A stretch of 64,000 nt of DNA from NCBI GenBank assembly GCA_964058845.1, contig CAXKVR010000332.1, forward strand, positions 1 through 64,000. The letters run 5' to 3'. Positions 51,482 to 62,812 of the stretch are shown in pieces (the stretch's first letter is position 1; the number at the start of each line of letters is the position of its first letter). The notes below the pieces were generated by a model. The model worked only from the letters and a program-made list of their open reading frames with translations. It made no database searches and was not told where the DNA came from. The DNA comes from Carex sylvatica (taxonomy: Eukaryota > Streptophyta > Magnoliopsida > Poales > Cyperaceae). Position numbers and translations under genes: made by a program.

Positions 51482-53831
51482 ATGAATTCCATTGAATTCA
51501 TCCTCTCTCAACCCTTATGGTACCTCCTAGTATTCCTCTTAGGTCTTCACTCTCTCACAAGGCTCTCTGTTTTCCTTCTGAACTCCATCTACACTTTCCT
51601 TCTTCGGCCCGGGAAGAACCTTCATCACTATGGCAAATGGGCAATTGTCACCGGGCCGACATCCGGCATCGGTCAATCCCTCGCATTCGAACTCGCCAAT
51701 AATGGAATGAATTTGATCCTGGTTGGCCGTAACACTGACAAGCTTGAACAGGTCAAGTTGGAGATTTGTGGGCAGTATGATTCAATTAAGATCAAAACTG
51801 TGCTATTTGATCTTTCCGGTGATTTAGCAAGCGGAATTCAGAACCTTAGGTTGTGCTTTAAGTTCTCTAGAATTAATATCGGTTCGTATTACATTTATTT
51901 TCTTTAGATTTTTGTGCAGTCATAGGTTATTCGAAAGGCCTCAAAATTTTTGCTTTGAAAGTTTCTTTTGTTGCGTTGCTGCAATTGCAACTGCAACTGG
52001 CACCTTTTTATCTTGATTTTTCAATTATTACTTTTTTCCATTGTTTTTCCATTTTTGGAATCTATGTAGTATTACTATGTTTTATTTGTAATGTCTATTT
52101 GTTAATTTTTTTTTGCTTTTTGTATGTTGGAAATTGGATGGAAATAAATTAAGCATGGAAGTACGTTGTATTACAGCCAAGCTTTTGTTATTCCATTAAA
52201 AAAGGTTCCAAAAAATAATATAGTAGAATTACTGGACTCTTTGGAAAATATAATAAAAGCCAAACAAGTAGCTCACACGTATTTATTATTTGTTAGTAAT
52301 TTTGTTTGTTAGTTCTACCTAATTTTTTGCTTTTGGGGAAGCAACAAATTCACTCTCCTTCAATGTAAATTTAAAAAAAAAAAAAAAAATCATTCAGGTG
52401 ATATTCATTTTAAGAAAGCAATCAGCTCTTCCAATTTGTTATGACATTACTTTTTGCCCTTTTTATATTTTAATTAACTTAGCAAATCTGTCCATCAAAA
52501 TCACCTAACAGCCAAAACATTTTCAGGGAAGCTATACATGGATTAGATGTGGGTGTTCTCATCAACAATGCCGGCACAGCCGAGCCAAGTGCAACGTACT
52601 TCCACGAGGCTGATATCGATTCCTGGATTAAGTTGGTAAAAGTTAACCTTGAGGCAGTGGCGGAGATCACACACACGGTGCTGCCACTGATGCTGAAGAG
52701 GAAGAAGGGTGCTATAGTGAATATCGGGTCCGGGTCTTCAGTCGTTATCCCTTCTTACCCTCTCTATGCCACTTATGCTGCCACGAAAGCGTACGTGGAT
52801 TATTTCCCTTGTTATTTTGCATTCTAATCTTTTGACGGGCAGGGGCAGGTACAGGTTTCTACCAGAGTCGTAAGACAAGAATCAAATTCAAACCCATTAA
52901 CTAATCGGGTAGTAGATAAAAAATCATCAATATTCTCTTACATAATAAAAAATAACAAAAATGATGTCTTACATAATGAAAAACATCAAATTAGTACTCT
53001 TTATCATATTAAAAACAACAGAAACAACATAGGGAAGGGAGGCAAATTAATCCGGGCCAATTAAATCAAAATTACTTTTTAAACTGCCTCATTCCTCCTG
53101 GTATACACTAAATCTGTCCCTGTTGACAGGGTAATTCAGGTTGAATTTACCTCTCTTACTACTGTTGCTATCTGAAATTATACTTCTTGCCTCGAGATAA
53201 TATGGGATGGTAAGTACTGAACAGCCATGATTCAAGTTCAATCTATCTTATAATTTGTTCTTATTATAGTTTTCCGTTTACTTTGTCAATAGCAGGATTA
53301 ACAGTATCTAAATTTTCAGCTTTGTTGCTCAGTTCTCGCAAAGTCTCTATGTCGAATACAGGAGTCAAGGAATCGATGTTCAATGCCAGGTTAGACAGTT
53401 AACTTCAAAAAAAAAAAAAAACATTGTTGTCAATTATGAGCAATTAAGCATCAGCATCCCACAAAATAATAAATGAATGAATGAATAACAGGAACATACA
53501 TAAGAAATGTTGTCACTGTATACTGACAGCAATGGTGTGTAATATGTAGATACCCATGTACGTTTCAACAAAGATGACGTCCGGAGTTTTAAAAAACAAA
53601 CGTTCCTCACTTACAATACCAGATGCCGACACATATGCTCGTGCTGCTATACGGTGCATTGGTTATGATCGAATATCAATGCCTACCATGGGTCACTTCC
53701 TTCAATGGTGCGTTTTGAGTTTGTTCCCCGATTTCCACATCAATAGTGGCATGCTAAAATCGAATCTGAAGCACAGAGAGATCATGAGAAAGCGAAGAGA
53801 AAGAAAGAGCATCTCTACTACTGCTGATTAG
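51482..53831 (+). CDS. Very-long-chain 3-oxoacyl-CoA reductase-like SDR (KCR type)
   Basis: Four exons, 51482-51849, 52527-52790, 53320-53389 and 53550-53831, join in frame to 327 codons plus stop. KCR reduces 3-oxoacyl-CoA in very-long-chain fatty acid elongation at the ER, giving precursors for waxes, sphingolipids and storage lipids. Visible SDR motifs: cofactor site TGPTSGIG (residues 57-64), INNAG (135-139), Ser in IGSGSS (around 191-193) and YAATK (Tyr206, Lys210). An N-terminal hydrophobic segment (about 8-35, LLVFLLGLHSLTRLSVFLL) would anchor it in the ER. Similarity to Arabidopsis KCR1 is clear: LRPGKNLHHYGKWAIVTGP, LKRKKGAIVNIGSGS, GIDVQCQIPMYVSTKM. A basic tail (RKRRERKS) could act in ER retention. 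The frame is open upstream but its only Met is this ATG. I cannot tell KCR1 from KCR2-like paralogues. Confidence 0.92.
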
Positions 53832-54134
53832 TAAAGAGCGCACTTATCTGATTTAAAATGTGCAATTAAACCTATATATTTCATTTGTAGATGTTGTCTG
53901 CACCAGTGAACAGTTTGATGTTTCGGACCTGATTAGATTCCTGTGAAGTTTCTACAGTCTGTCTGATGGTTTTTATTAGGGACAGGGAAAACTAAAAAGA
54001 TCAATCTAATTTAAACAGAAAAAAAATATGTTCGGTTTAACATATCTAATTTTCCAAAAAGCTGGGGTCCTGTCTGATAATTTCACCAAACAAGTTGCCT
54101 ATTTTATTATGTTCGTCCTAAACAAAAATCAACG
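53832..54134. other. 3' flank of KCR-like gene
   Basis: Presumed 3' UTR and terminator region. It reaches to the target duplication of MULE copy 2. No distinct feature was seen. Confidence 0.4.
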
Positions 54135-54240
54135 GGCATCCGAACCGATTTTTTTAATAATAGAAATTAAATAAATAAAATATCGGAATACGATACTGAT
54201 TTTTTTTTTTTTTAAATATGAGTAGAATGGGATGCTTTAA

Positions 54241-54285
54241 CCCGTCCCATGGGACGGGACAAATTAACCCGTCCCATGGGACGGG
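54241..54285. repeat. Duplicated 18-bp palindrome in left TIR of copy 2
   Basis: CCCGTCCCATGGGACGGG is a perfect palindrome at 54241-54258 and again at 54268-54285, separated by ACAAATTAA. The right TIR has it once (62343-62360). It could be a transposase binding site, which is inference. Confidence 0.75.
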
Positions 54286-54741
54286 ACAAATTAACCCGTC
54301 CCAAAATGCATTTGCTAATCCTCCTTCAGTCTTAACCAAACTTACAAAAAAAAAAAAAAAAAAAAAAAACCGGGACAGGAAGGGTGAACCCGTTCCAGAA
54401 TTGAAAAAAAAAAAAAAAAATTTAAAAAAAAAAAAAAAAATCCGGGACGGGAAGGTTGGACCCGTCCCAGAATTGAAAAAACGGGAAAAAAAAAAAGAAA
54501 AAAAAAAAAAGAAAAAGAGAAAAAAAAAAAAAAAAAAACGGGACGGGAAGGGTGGACCCGTTCCGCAATTTTATTTAACGAAAAAAAGAAAAAGAAAGAG
54601 GGGACGGGAGGGAAGGAACCGTCCCAGACTATATTAATAAGAGAGAAGAGAAGAAAATCTATTGACAGAGAGAGAAATAAAATAGAGACCGACAGAGACA
54701 GAAGTTCATCTGCGGCGAAGAAAAGAAGCTCCAGAGTTAAG

Positions 54742-54894
54742 GTAATTATTTTCAATAACGAAGTTGAATTTTAAATCGTTAACTTATTAATTATATTTTA
54801 TGCTGCGTTATTCTATCTATTGTAAAATAATTTAATTAATATTAGTTTTATTATTATAATAATAATAATATGTTATTTGTTCATTGTTTTGTAG
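54742..54894 (+). other. Possible 5' UTR intron of the transposase gene
   Basis: AGAGTTAAG then GTAATTATTT at 54742 is a donor-like site. TTTTGTAG ending at 54894 is an acceptor, 24 bases before the start codon. It is predicted from sequence only. Confidence 0.5.
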
Positions 54895-54918
54895 GTTAAT
54901 TTATAAAAATAATTAATC

Positions 54919-57857
54919 ATGTTAATGCTGAGGATTTATTTTGGTGGTGAAATACGACACGGTCGTAAAGGAGTGGAGTATAGTATTAGTCCTCGATTCT
55001 CATTAAGTGTAACTGATGAATACGGTTGGTATGATGTGAAAGGTGAAATTTATCGCCAACTTGGATATTTCGAGAATGAGTATAACCTAAAAGCACATGC
55101 ACGGGTTAATGTTGGTACAACAGCCCGACGTTATTATGAGAAAATTGAAATCGTGTGCGATCAGAGTTGGAGAAGTATTTATATGCAAAGTATGCGTGCC
55201 CAAACCCAGTATACTTTTCTCGATTTATACATTGAGTTGGATCCAATCATCGGTGGAATGGAACCGCAGTTATTCGTTGAAACACAACCAGAACCTCGAC
55301 AGGCCCAATATAGTGGTAACTATGCGGGTCCCAGTTTCTTCGAATCCTATCCGATACAACAAACACCGAGGCAAGACCTTTATCTGCATCCTTATCCCAA
55401 TGTGAACGAGTTGTCACCGTCTGTTCAGACAGAATACAATAATCAGAATAGCCCATGGATCGATCCACCGGAGGTAGCTGACCTTAATACTGATTTTGAT
55501 GATGTGCCGCAAAGTGATGACGAAGACGACGCTGACTCATGTGAGGATGACGCCGACTGGAATGATGAAAATGATTCAGAAGGGGATGTCCGGGATGATA
55601 CCTCGACACAATCATACCAAACACACCGCGTTCAGGCTGAACATTTTCCTATATCTGACCGTGGTGTAAGTCACCCTGTGGCAAGCTTCAATGACATCTC
55701 AGCATTTCAACCCGCAGATGTCAACTTCTTCAGTAGGCCCCAACATCACCATGATACACTTGCAGTAGGTAATGAGTTCTCTTCAAAAGAGGCTCTACGA
55801 TTGAAAATAAATGATTATCACATCAGAAAGAATATTGAAGTAAAAATTACAGGGAGCAATAGAACTGGTATGGTAGTCAAATGCAAAGACACCAGGTGTA
55901 CGTGGCGTTTGTATGCCCAGTCGGGATTATTTTCATCGAAGTGGGAAATTAGAACAATTTCAGGGCCACATACATGCCATGCCGATGCTTCTCGTACTGA
56001 TCATGCACAATTAACTGCAGAAATGATTGCCGATGTTATACGAGAAGATATTAGGGAAAATGTTGCAACCATTAAAAGCGTTAAAGGGCTAGTCCGTAGA
56101 GAATACAAGGGAATCACTCCCAAATATAACAAGTTGTGGCGTGGCCGAGAGCTGGCAATCGCACAACTATTCGGTAGTTGGGAAAAATCTTACAACCTTC
56201 TAACTCCACTGTTGGAAGCAATTAAAAGAGATAATCCAGGAACAAAATATGGAGTTGCGCACGAACCCACAGGAGATCCAACAGAAAGGTTGTTTAAGGC
56301 AGCTGCATGGGCTTACGGTCCGTGCATTGCTGCAGTGCCTCATCTCAGACCAATCATTAGTATTGATGCATGCTTCCTTTCTGGTAGGTATCAAGGGAGA
56401 TTGCTAATAGCGTGCGGTTACGATGCTGAGAACCAGTTGTTTCCTCTGGCTTTTGCATTAGTCGGGGAAGAGAGTTTTCAGACATGGGGATGGTTCATGA
56501 GGTGGTTGCGTATGGAGGTAATTGGTAATAAGTTCATGTGCGTTGTTTCTGATCGGCACATGGGGATCAAGAAAGTATTCACCGATAGATATGGTGGTTG
56601 GTACGAGGATGGTGGCGAGTGCGTTCACAGATTGTGCTCACAACACATTGCCGAGAATTTGATGAAAAAAGTACACAATAAAAAACTCTGTGACCTATTT
56701 AAAATACTTGTGAACAAAAAAAAGCCACGGAGGTTTGAGGAGTTCTTCGAAATATTACGAAAGAAAAATCCAGATGCAGTTGCGTATTTAAATAATGTCG
56801 GTAAATATCAAGATACCAACCATAATGAGATCCCTAAACCATGGAAGGTGTATCAATGCATGGACAACGGCGCTCGTTGGGGAATTATGACTACTAACGG
56901 ATCTGAATCGTTGAATGCAGTATTCAAATGTAGCCGGAGATTGTCAGTTGTGGCACTCGTGGAAGACACATATTATAAGTGTCTCGCTTGGTTTAGGGAT
57001 AGACGAGAGAAAGCAATGACTCGTCTAGCTAGTCAACAACTCTGGTCAGAGCGAGTTGAAAAGCTATTAGCAAAAAGAATAAAAAAATGTCTGGAAATGA
57101 ATTCCATGCCACTTGGTGTGCACGGTGAACACGAGGTCAAGGTGAATGATGAGAGGGTCGTGTACAAAGAACGAGACGGAAATTTTACTTATAAAAATGT
57201 AACTTTCCGGTATAAGGTCATCATAAGTGATGGAAATATAGCACAATGTGCATGTCTCAAACCACAGCTTACAGGTATACCGTGTGCTCATGTACTTGCC
57301 ATGTGTCGGAACCGAAGATACAACCATAACATATTCGTAAATCAATTGTATTCCGCAAAGACACTTGCCGAAACTTGGAGTGGCCAATTTCACGGCTTTG
57401 CCAACCAATGTGAATGGCCACGTTATGACGGTCTAACTATTGTTCCGGATAAAAATAAAATTAAGAAAGGTAGGAGAAAGCACGCTCGTATAGTCATGAC
57501 GATGGATGAAATGCAAGGAAGGAGAGTGGGACACCAAGCTAGACGTTCGACGTCCGACAGACGTGCAGCAGGTTGGTTAATTTTATTTTCAACAACTGAT
57601 TTTTGGTTTTATTTCCATTTGAAATATATGTACATAATATGTTAATGACTATCATATTGTGTTATTGGTTTAGAGGCTTCTTCTAGTAGGACAATGGGAC
57701 AGCAAGCAAGACGTTCTACGTTTGACATACATGCAGCAGGTTTTGTAAAATTTTAATATTTATTATTGTTTTTACTTATCCAAAAATTGTGTATTCTACT
57801 TAATATTTTTTTAATTTTTTTTTTGCAGGAACATCTTCTGGTTATAGTCGAAGATGA
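54919..57857 (+). CDS. MULE transposase (MuDR-type), intact
   Basis: Exons 54919-57571, 57674-57739 and 57829-57857, GT-AG introns, 915 codons plus stop. It is a cut-and-paste DNA transposase acting on the element's long terminal inverted repeats. N-terminal region about 1-115 (MLMLRIYFGGEIRHGRKG...) resembles the leading domain of plant MURA-like proteins. An acidic stretch (about 188-220) follows. A MuDR DNA-binding-type domain lies near 280-360, with C-x4-C around VKCKDTRCTWR. The catalytic domain has Asp483 (SIDACF), Asp545 (VVSDRHMG), C573-x2-H576 (CSQH) and Glu663 (NGSESLN), consistent with a DDE triad. The SWIM zinc finger is C777-x-C779-x9-C789-x-H791. The short last exons repeat a QARRSTxDxxAA motif. 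Without splicing, the first exon would read on to 57645. It is intact throughout, unlike copy 1. Confidence 0.95.
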
Positions 57858-58193
57858 TTTCAGAGTTAAAGACTCATTTTTTATAGTTTATCTTTGTAGA
57901 TCATTTGATTTGCAGTTGAAGATTAATTAAAGTAGTTCAAGTTTATGTTATTTTGCAGTTTATTTAGCTATTTTTGTTTAAACTACCATGAACAAGTTCA
58001 AGTAACATTCATACAAAATAAAAACAAAATAAGAATGAAATAAAACATTCTCAAGTAGTAAAAGCTAAAATAAGTAACAATCCATTTAACTAACAGTCCA
58101 TTTAAATACAATCCCACGTAGCACAAACTAACTAACAGTCCATTTAAATACATTCTCACGTAACACAAACTAACTAACAGTCAATTTAAATAC
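57858..58193. other. Gap between convergent genes of copy 2
   Basis: An AT-rich interval where both 3' ends must lie. A short direct repeat, CTAACAGTCCATTTAAATAC, occurs at about 58089-58108 and 58132-58151, and again slightly altered after that. No gene is visible. Confidence 0.5.
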
Positions 58194-61165
58194 CTAATCA
58201 AAAGTGAACATATCTGGTGCTCGACGATCTCGCTCTGGGTATCTCCGTTCTGGTATAACTTCTTGATTGTTCGCTCTCCTACGCCTGACATAAACATTAT
58301 TGTATGATGGAAAAAAGGCCTCTACTGCTTGTGTACGTGGCGTAACGACCGGACTAGGTCCTATGTTGTCTTGTGCACCAGTAAAATCTAGCGGGGCCAA
58401 TCCGATATGATCCGAATCCTGCAATAATCATTTTAGTATTTAATAAATATAATCGATTATCATTTAAATAAAATAAAATTATTTTGAAATTATTACCTGA
58501 TATACCGGACTAGGTCCTGTATGACCCATGTATTGCGCATCATGAGGATACGCCTGATCGTATGTCTGGTCCCAACTGACAAATGTATTAACTCCCTGTA
58601 ATAATTATTTTATTATTAGTAACAAACATAATAAACGATTAGTTAAAATTTATTTCAGGAGAGATAAAATTACCTGATAGACCTGACTAGGTCCTGCGTT
58701 GTCTTGTTCGAACGTGATAGGAACATGTGATTCCTATAATAATTACTTTAGTACTTAATAAACTATATAAATGATTATTAAAATTAAAAATCTTAAGTAA
58801 GGAAATTAATACCTGATGGACCTGACTAGGTACTGTGTGATGAACTGGTACGTACCCCGGGTTGTCCAACAACTCTGACATGAACTGCCCAACTGGGTCC
58901 TCTGTTCTCTATAAAAATAATTTAGTATTGTAATAACAAACTCGACGATTATTTCTAATTTCTTAGAGTATTAAATAATTACCTGATAGTCCTGACTAGA
59001 TTCTACGTTGCCTTGTGCGGTGGTGCCATGATCATCCCCTCCCTATAATTAATATTTTACTATCTTAGTAAACACAATCGACAACCAATGAAAATATTTT
59101 TTTAATACTTACCAGATCAACCTGACTAGGTCCAGTTTCAAAGGTTCTGAGATATTCAGTTAACCCGTCATTTGTTTCTATCCATCTATCATGATAGTTA
59201 GGGTCTAAATCTTGCGGCAAGTTGGGGATGGGTTCTGGATTATCACCATATGATATGTCATCGATATTGTCTGGAAGATCGGCCGCCCTCAACATACTTT
59301 GCAATTTAGCATCCATACCGTTGTCTCTGAGAAGGCCACAACTTGCTTTGAGAAATTTTTTTCCTATTTTCTTGAGTGCTCTTGATTTCGTCAATCCTAT
59401 AGCTGCTGATATTATTTTTATCCCTCGTAATGACTATAAAATAAAAAAAGTTATAAAATCACTGAAAAAATAATATCATCTTATAAATATTTCTAATTTA
59501 TAAAACTTACATCACGTGTCGATTTTGGGGCACCGGAAATGTACCCTACTTCACCAGTCTCATATCTATATTCTGGAACGGGATCGTCAAGACCCTCTAT
59601 GCACTGTCTTCCTAAGAATATATTGAACATGCCATTATTCTGGAACCAACTTCGATATGGCAATATGTCGTAGTGACTCCAATATCCGGTTGCAAGAACT
59701 AAGTGGTTTTCTGGATTAGATGCCTCATTTACGTAATTCTGGTGCACATTAGACCAATTTACTAATCCCACATTAGAACTGTGAACAAATTTATGCAACC
59801 GGCGTACCTCATCCTCGGGGAGCGGCAGTGGTGGCGGGATGGGCTGTGCATACCCGAACTGCCGCATCACACGATCTGGGTAATAATGCTCAATTATCCA
59901 AAAGTGCACAAGTGGTACACGAGCTAGCCATACATCCCTTTCGTTAATAACTCGTGATGGCAGCTTACACGGTATTTCATTTAACATCGCATTGTAAGGC
60001 TCCCATTTTACCATGTAATCTTCGAGCTTCTGTAGTTGATTGCGGAAGTAACTAACTCCACTCCGATTGTGACCTTGGTGATAATCATGGAGACAACACC
60101 ACTTATCTCCGAATGCTGGACACTCTTCTTGATTTGGCATGCCCCAATCTGGACTCCAATCATGTAAGGGACGAGGACAACCGGTCGGTAAATGAGACCA
60201 ACACCAATGTTGTAGAAGCACGGTTGATCCTGACATACACTTTGTTTTACGCTGAACCGCAACACAAAGGCTCCTGTAGAGATAAGCTAGAACAGCCCCA
60301 CCCCAGTTGTACTGTTCCGGAGAATCAAGATTTACTAGAAATTGTAAGTACATTGCCGGAACCGAATCTCCCGATGAATCGGCAAAAAAGATAGACCCGA
60401 ACAAATCGAGTACATACGCCCTTGTGTACTGACGTACCTGCTGCTCTGTAGGCTCACCCTCTTGAGTGTTTAGCATTGCAGCAAATCGATTACGCAACTC
60501 CTTCAAATTTATAGCATACCCAGAAGTTGTTCGAACCTCTGCCGCATCGTTTGGCCCCGATCTCTTCTTCTTTTTAAGCACCGCACTTGCGGTTCTATTT
60601 CCAAGAAGCTGATCCACTAAGATAGACCAAGTACGGTCTGAAGGACCCGTCACCGGTAATCCCATGATCGGCAGTGCCCAGAGACAAGAAACATCCTGTA
60701 GCGTTATTGTCATCTCTCCCACGGGAAGATGAAAACTGTGGGTCTCTGGTCTCCATCGCTCCACGAGACCAGCGAGGAGTGCTGGATCAATTTTTATGTG
60801 ATCCATTTGAGAAACCTGATACAAACCGAGTCTAAGCAAGAATGGTTTGCAAAGGTCATTGTACGCAATCCTAGTCCAGACATTTCGAGGTTCCACTCCT
60901 ACATCTCTGTAATCCTGTCAATGTTATATAAATTGATTAAAATAAAATATTGTAATTCAAATATGTATATAATATTTTATAAAAAATATATTATATAATT
61001 AATGGAGTAACTTACATTGTCATAGATTCGTGAGACCTTATGTTGGTCATGCGGCATCCATAATAAATTGCTAAAATTACTTGCTGACCATGCCGGATCA
61101 AAACCAACATCATCATATGCAGCTGCAGCATCTGAAGTGCCACACGGATTATGACTGCTTGACAT
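58194..61165 (-). CDS. Transposon-borne plant mobile domain (PMD) protein, MAIN/MAIL type
   Basis: Eight exons in transcript order: 61165-61016, 60914-59511, 59433-59113, 59042-58983, 58908-58813, 58733-58674, 58595-58497 and 58418-58194. Every exon is a multiple of three; the total is 804 codons plus stop. PMD signatures: GEMTITLQDVSCLWALP with PVTGPSDRTW (about 108-150), LRNRFAAMLNT..., the SGSTVLLQHWCWSHLPTGCP stretch, and VPLVHFWIIEHYYPDRVMRQ. PMD proteins occur both in transposons and as host genes (MAIN, MAIL1), where they affect silencing, transcription and meristem integrity. Its role for the transposon is unknown. The tail exons repeat a GPSQVxQ motif, and the end is basic (RRRRANNQ, ERDRRAPD). 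The start was chosen because an acceptor-like TGTAG lies one base before the ATG, implying a 5' UTR intron; an ATG at 61225 is also in frame. Confidence 0.93.
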
Positions 61166-62466
61166 TCTACATGCATAACGTTTTGAAAGAATTAATAACA
61201 ATCTAAATTTACTAACCATTCGCATTATTAAATAAATTACTCAATTAAGCAAATACCTATGAACTATAAAACACACATGAACATGAATAGATAAATTAAG
61301 AAATAGATAAAATAAGAGATTAATAAATTATCTAATTTATCATTTCTTGTAAAATACACTTAACAAACTAATAAAATTAAATCTAGTTAATTCAATTTAT
61401 TTTTATAATAAATTAAAAAAATAAGTACCTACATTACCTAAATTACTTGCATTACTAAAAATTCAAAATGAATGAACTATGAACTATGAACTTTATGCTA
61501 AAATATTCTCAAAATAATATTACGAATTATTCATATCTAATAAATTGCAACTAATCTCAATAATAATTAAAATAATACTATCAACTCTCTCAATTATATG
61601 CTATGGACTAATTTAAATAAATAAATTAAACTAAATTAATTTTATCATATCAAATGGTCTAAAAATAAATTAATTTTTTTAAACTCTAATTTATTAATTC
61701 TTTTAATTTGTAATTAACAAACTAATAAATAATTAGATAACAAATTAAATTGAAACTTATTATTAATTAATTTATATACTAATTTATTTTAATTTTATAT
61801 AAATAAAAAAAAATTACTTTCAAAAAATGAGAGAAGCGGCAGAGAAGAGAAGAATAGCAGCAGAGGAAGAGAACAGCAGCAGAGGAAGAGATCCGGCAGA
61901 GGAAGAGATTCAGACGGGCTATTATAATCCGTCCCAGCACCGACACTTTTTTTGCTCTTTTCTTTCGAAGGGGGTAGATGGCGAATTTTTTTTTCGCAGA
62001 GAGACAGAGATGGCAGACAGAGGGAGAGGGCAGACAGAGATGGCAGACAGAGGGAGAGGAATTAAGAAGGGTATGGGACGGGCCCGTCCCTTTTTTTTTT
62101 TCGTTTTTTTTTTCTCTTTTTCTCTTTTTTTTTTTTTTTTTTTTTTCCGTTTTTTCAATTCTGGGACGGGTCCAACCTTCCCGTCCCGGATTTTTTTTTT
62201 TTTTTTTTTTTAAATTTTTTTTTTCAATTCTGAGACGGGTCCACCCTTTCCGTCCCGGTTTTTTTTTTTTTTTTTTTTTTTTGTAAGTTTGGTTAAGACT
62301 AAAGGAGGATTAGCAAATGCATTTTGGGACGGGTTAATTTGTCCCGTCCCATGGGACGGGTTAAAGCATCCCATTCTACTCATATTTAAAAAAAAAAAAA
62401 ATCAGTATCGTATTCCGATATTTTATTTATTTAATTTCTATTATTAAAAAAATCGGGGCATCCGAA

Positions 62467-62812
62467 GCCATATCAGGATTTATGAGTTCAGCAGTAAAAT
62501 TACGCACGCGAATCGTACAATTTTTTCAACTTGGAAATTAAATGTATGTACTACAAGCATTTTGAAGGAAACATTATTGGAACTTTGAAGTTTGAAGAGA
62601 TTGTATGTAGGCACCTAGTTAGACGTCCCATCAGCTGATCAGCAGTAAACAATTTCTTGCCGATTTTTTTATTAATAGAAAATAAAAATAAAATATATCG
62701 TTAAAGGGTGACGTTGATGTGGAAAATCAAAATATAGAAAAACGGGAATTATCCCGTCCATCATAGGCAGTGAAAAAGAAAAGCCGGACGGAACAAACCG
62801 TCCCATTCAAGG
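62467..62812. other. Gene-free stretch between two transposons
   Basis: Ordinary sequence. The last eight bases are the target duplication of the next element. A short GGGAATTATCCCGTCC phrase near 62743 recalls MULE subterminal sequence but is isolated. Confidence 0.4.

Larger units (their letters stand above)
54145..62456. mobile_element. Two-gene Mutator-like transposon with PMD gene, copy 2 (apparently complete)
   Basis: Ends CCGATTTTTTTAATAATAG and CTATTATTAAAAAAATCGG pair. The flanking 10-bp duplication GGCATCCGAA is exact (54135-54144 and 62457-62466). Terminal inverted repeats extend roughly 400-500 bp. They contain CGGGACGGGAAGG(G/T)TGGACCC-like boxes separated by A/T tracts, and an 18-bp palindrome. 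The element encodes a MULE transposase on the plus strand and a PMD protein on the minus strand, converging with a 336-bp gap. Both genes are open. Intact coding, matching ends and a perfect duplication point to a recent insertion, possibly still mobile. Confidence 0.94.

Noticed and set aside
54218..54637. Lys-rich frame in the left TIR of MULE copy 2
   Set aside because: Translation of A-tracts and CGGGACGGG boxes; a terminal repeat, not a gene.
61166..61225. Upstream in-frame Met codons extending the PMD protein
   Set aside because: An acceptor-like site lies immediately before the internal ATG, so this segment is more likely the end of a leader intron. Not excluded.
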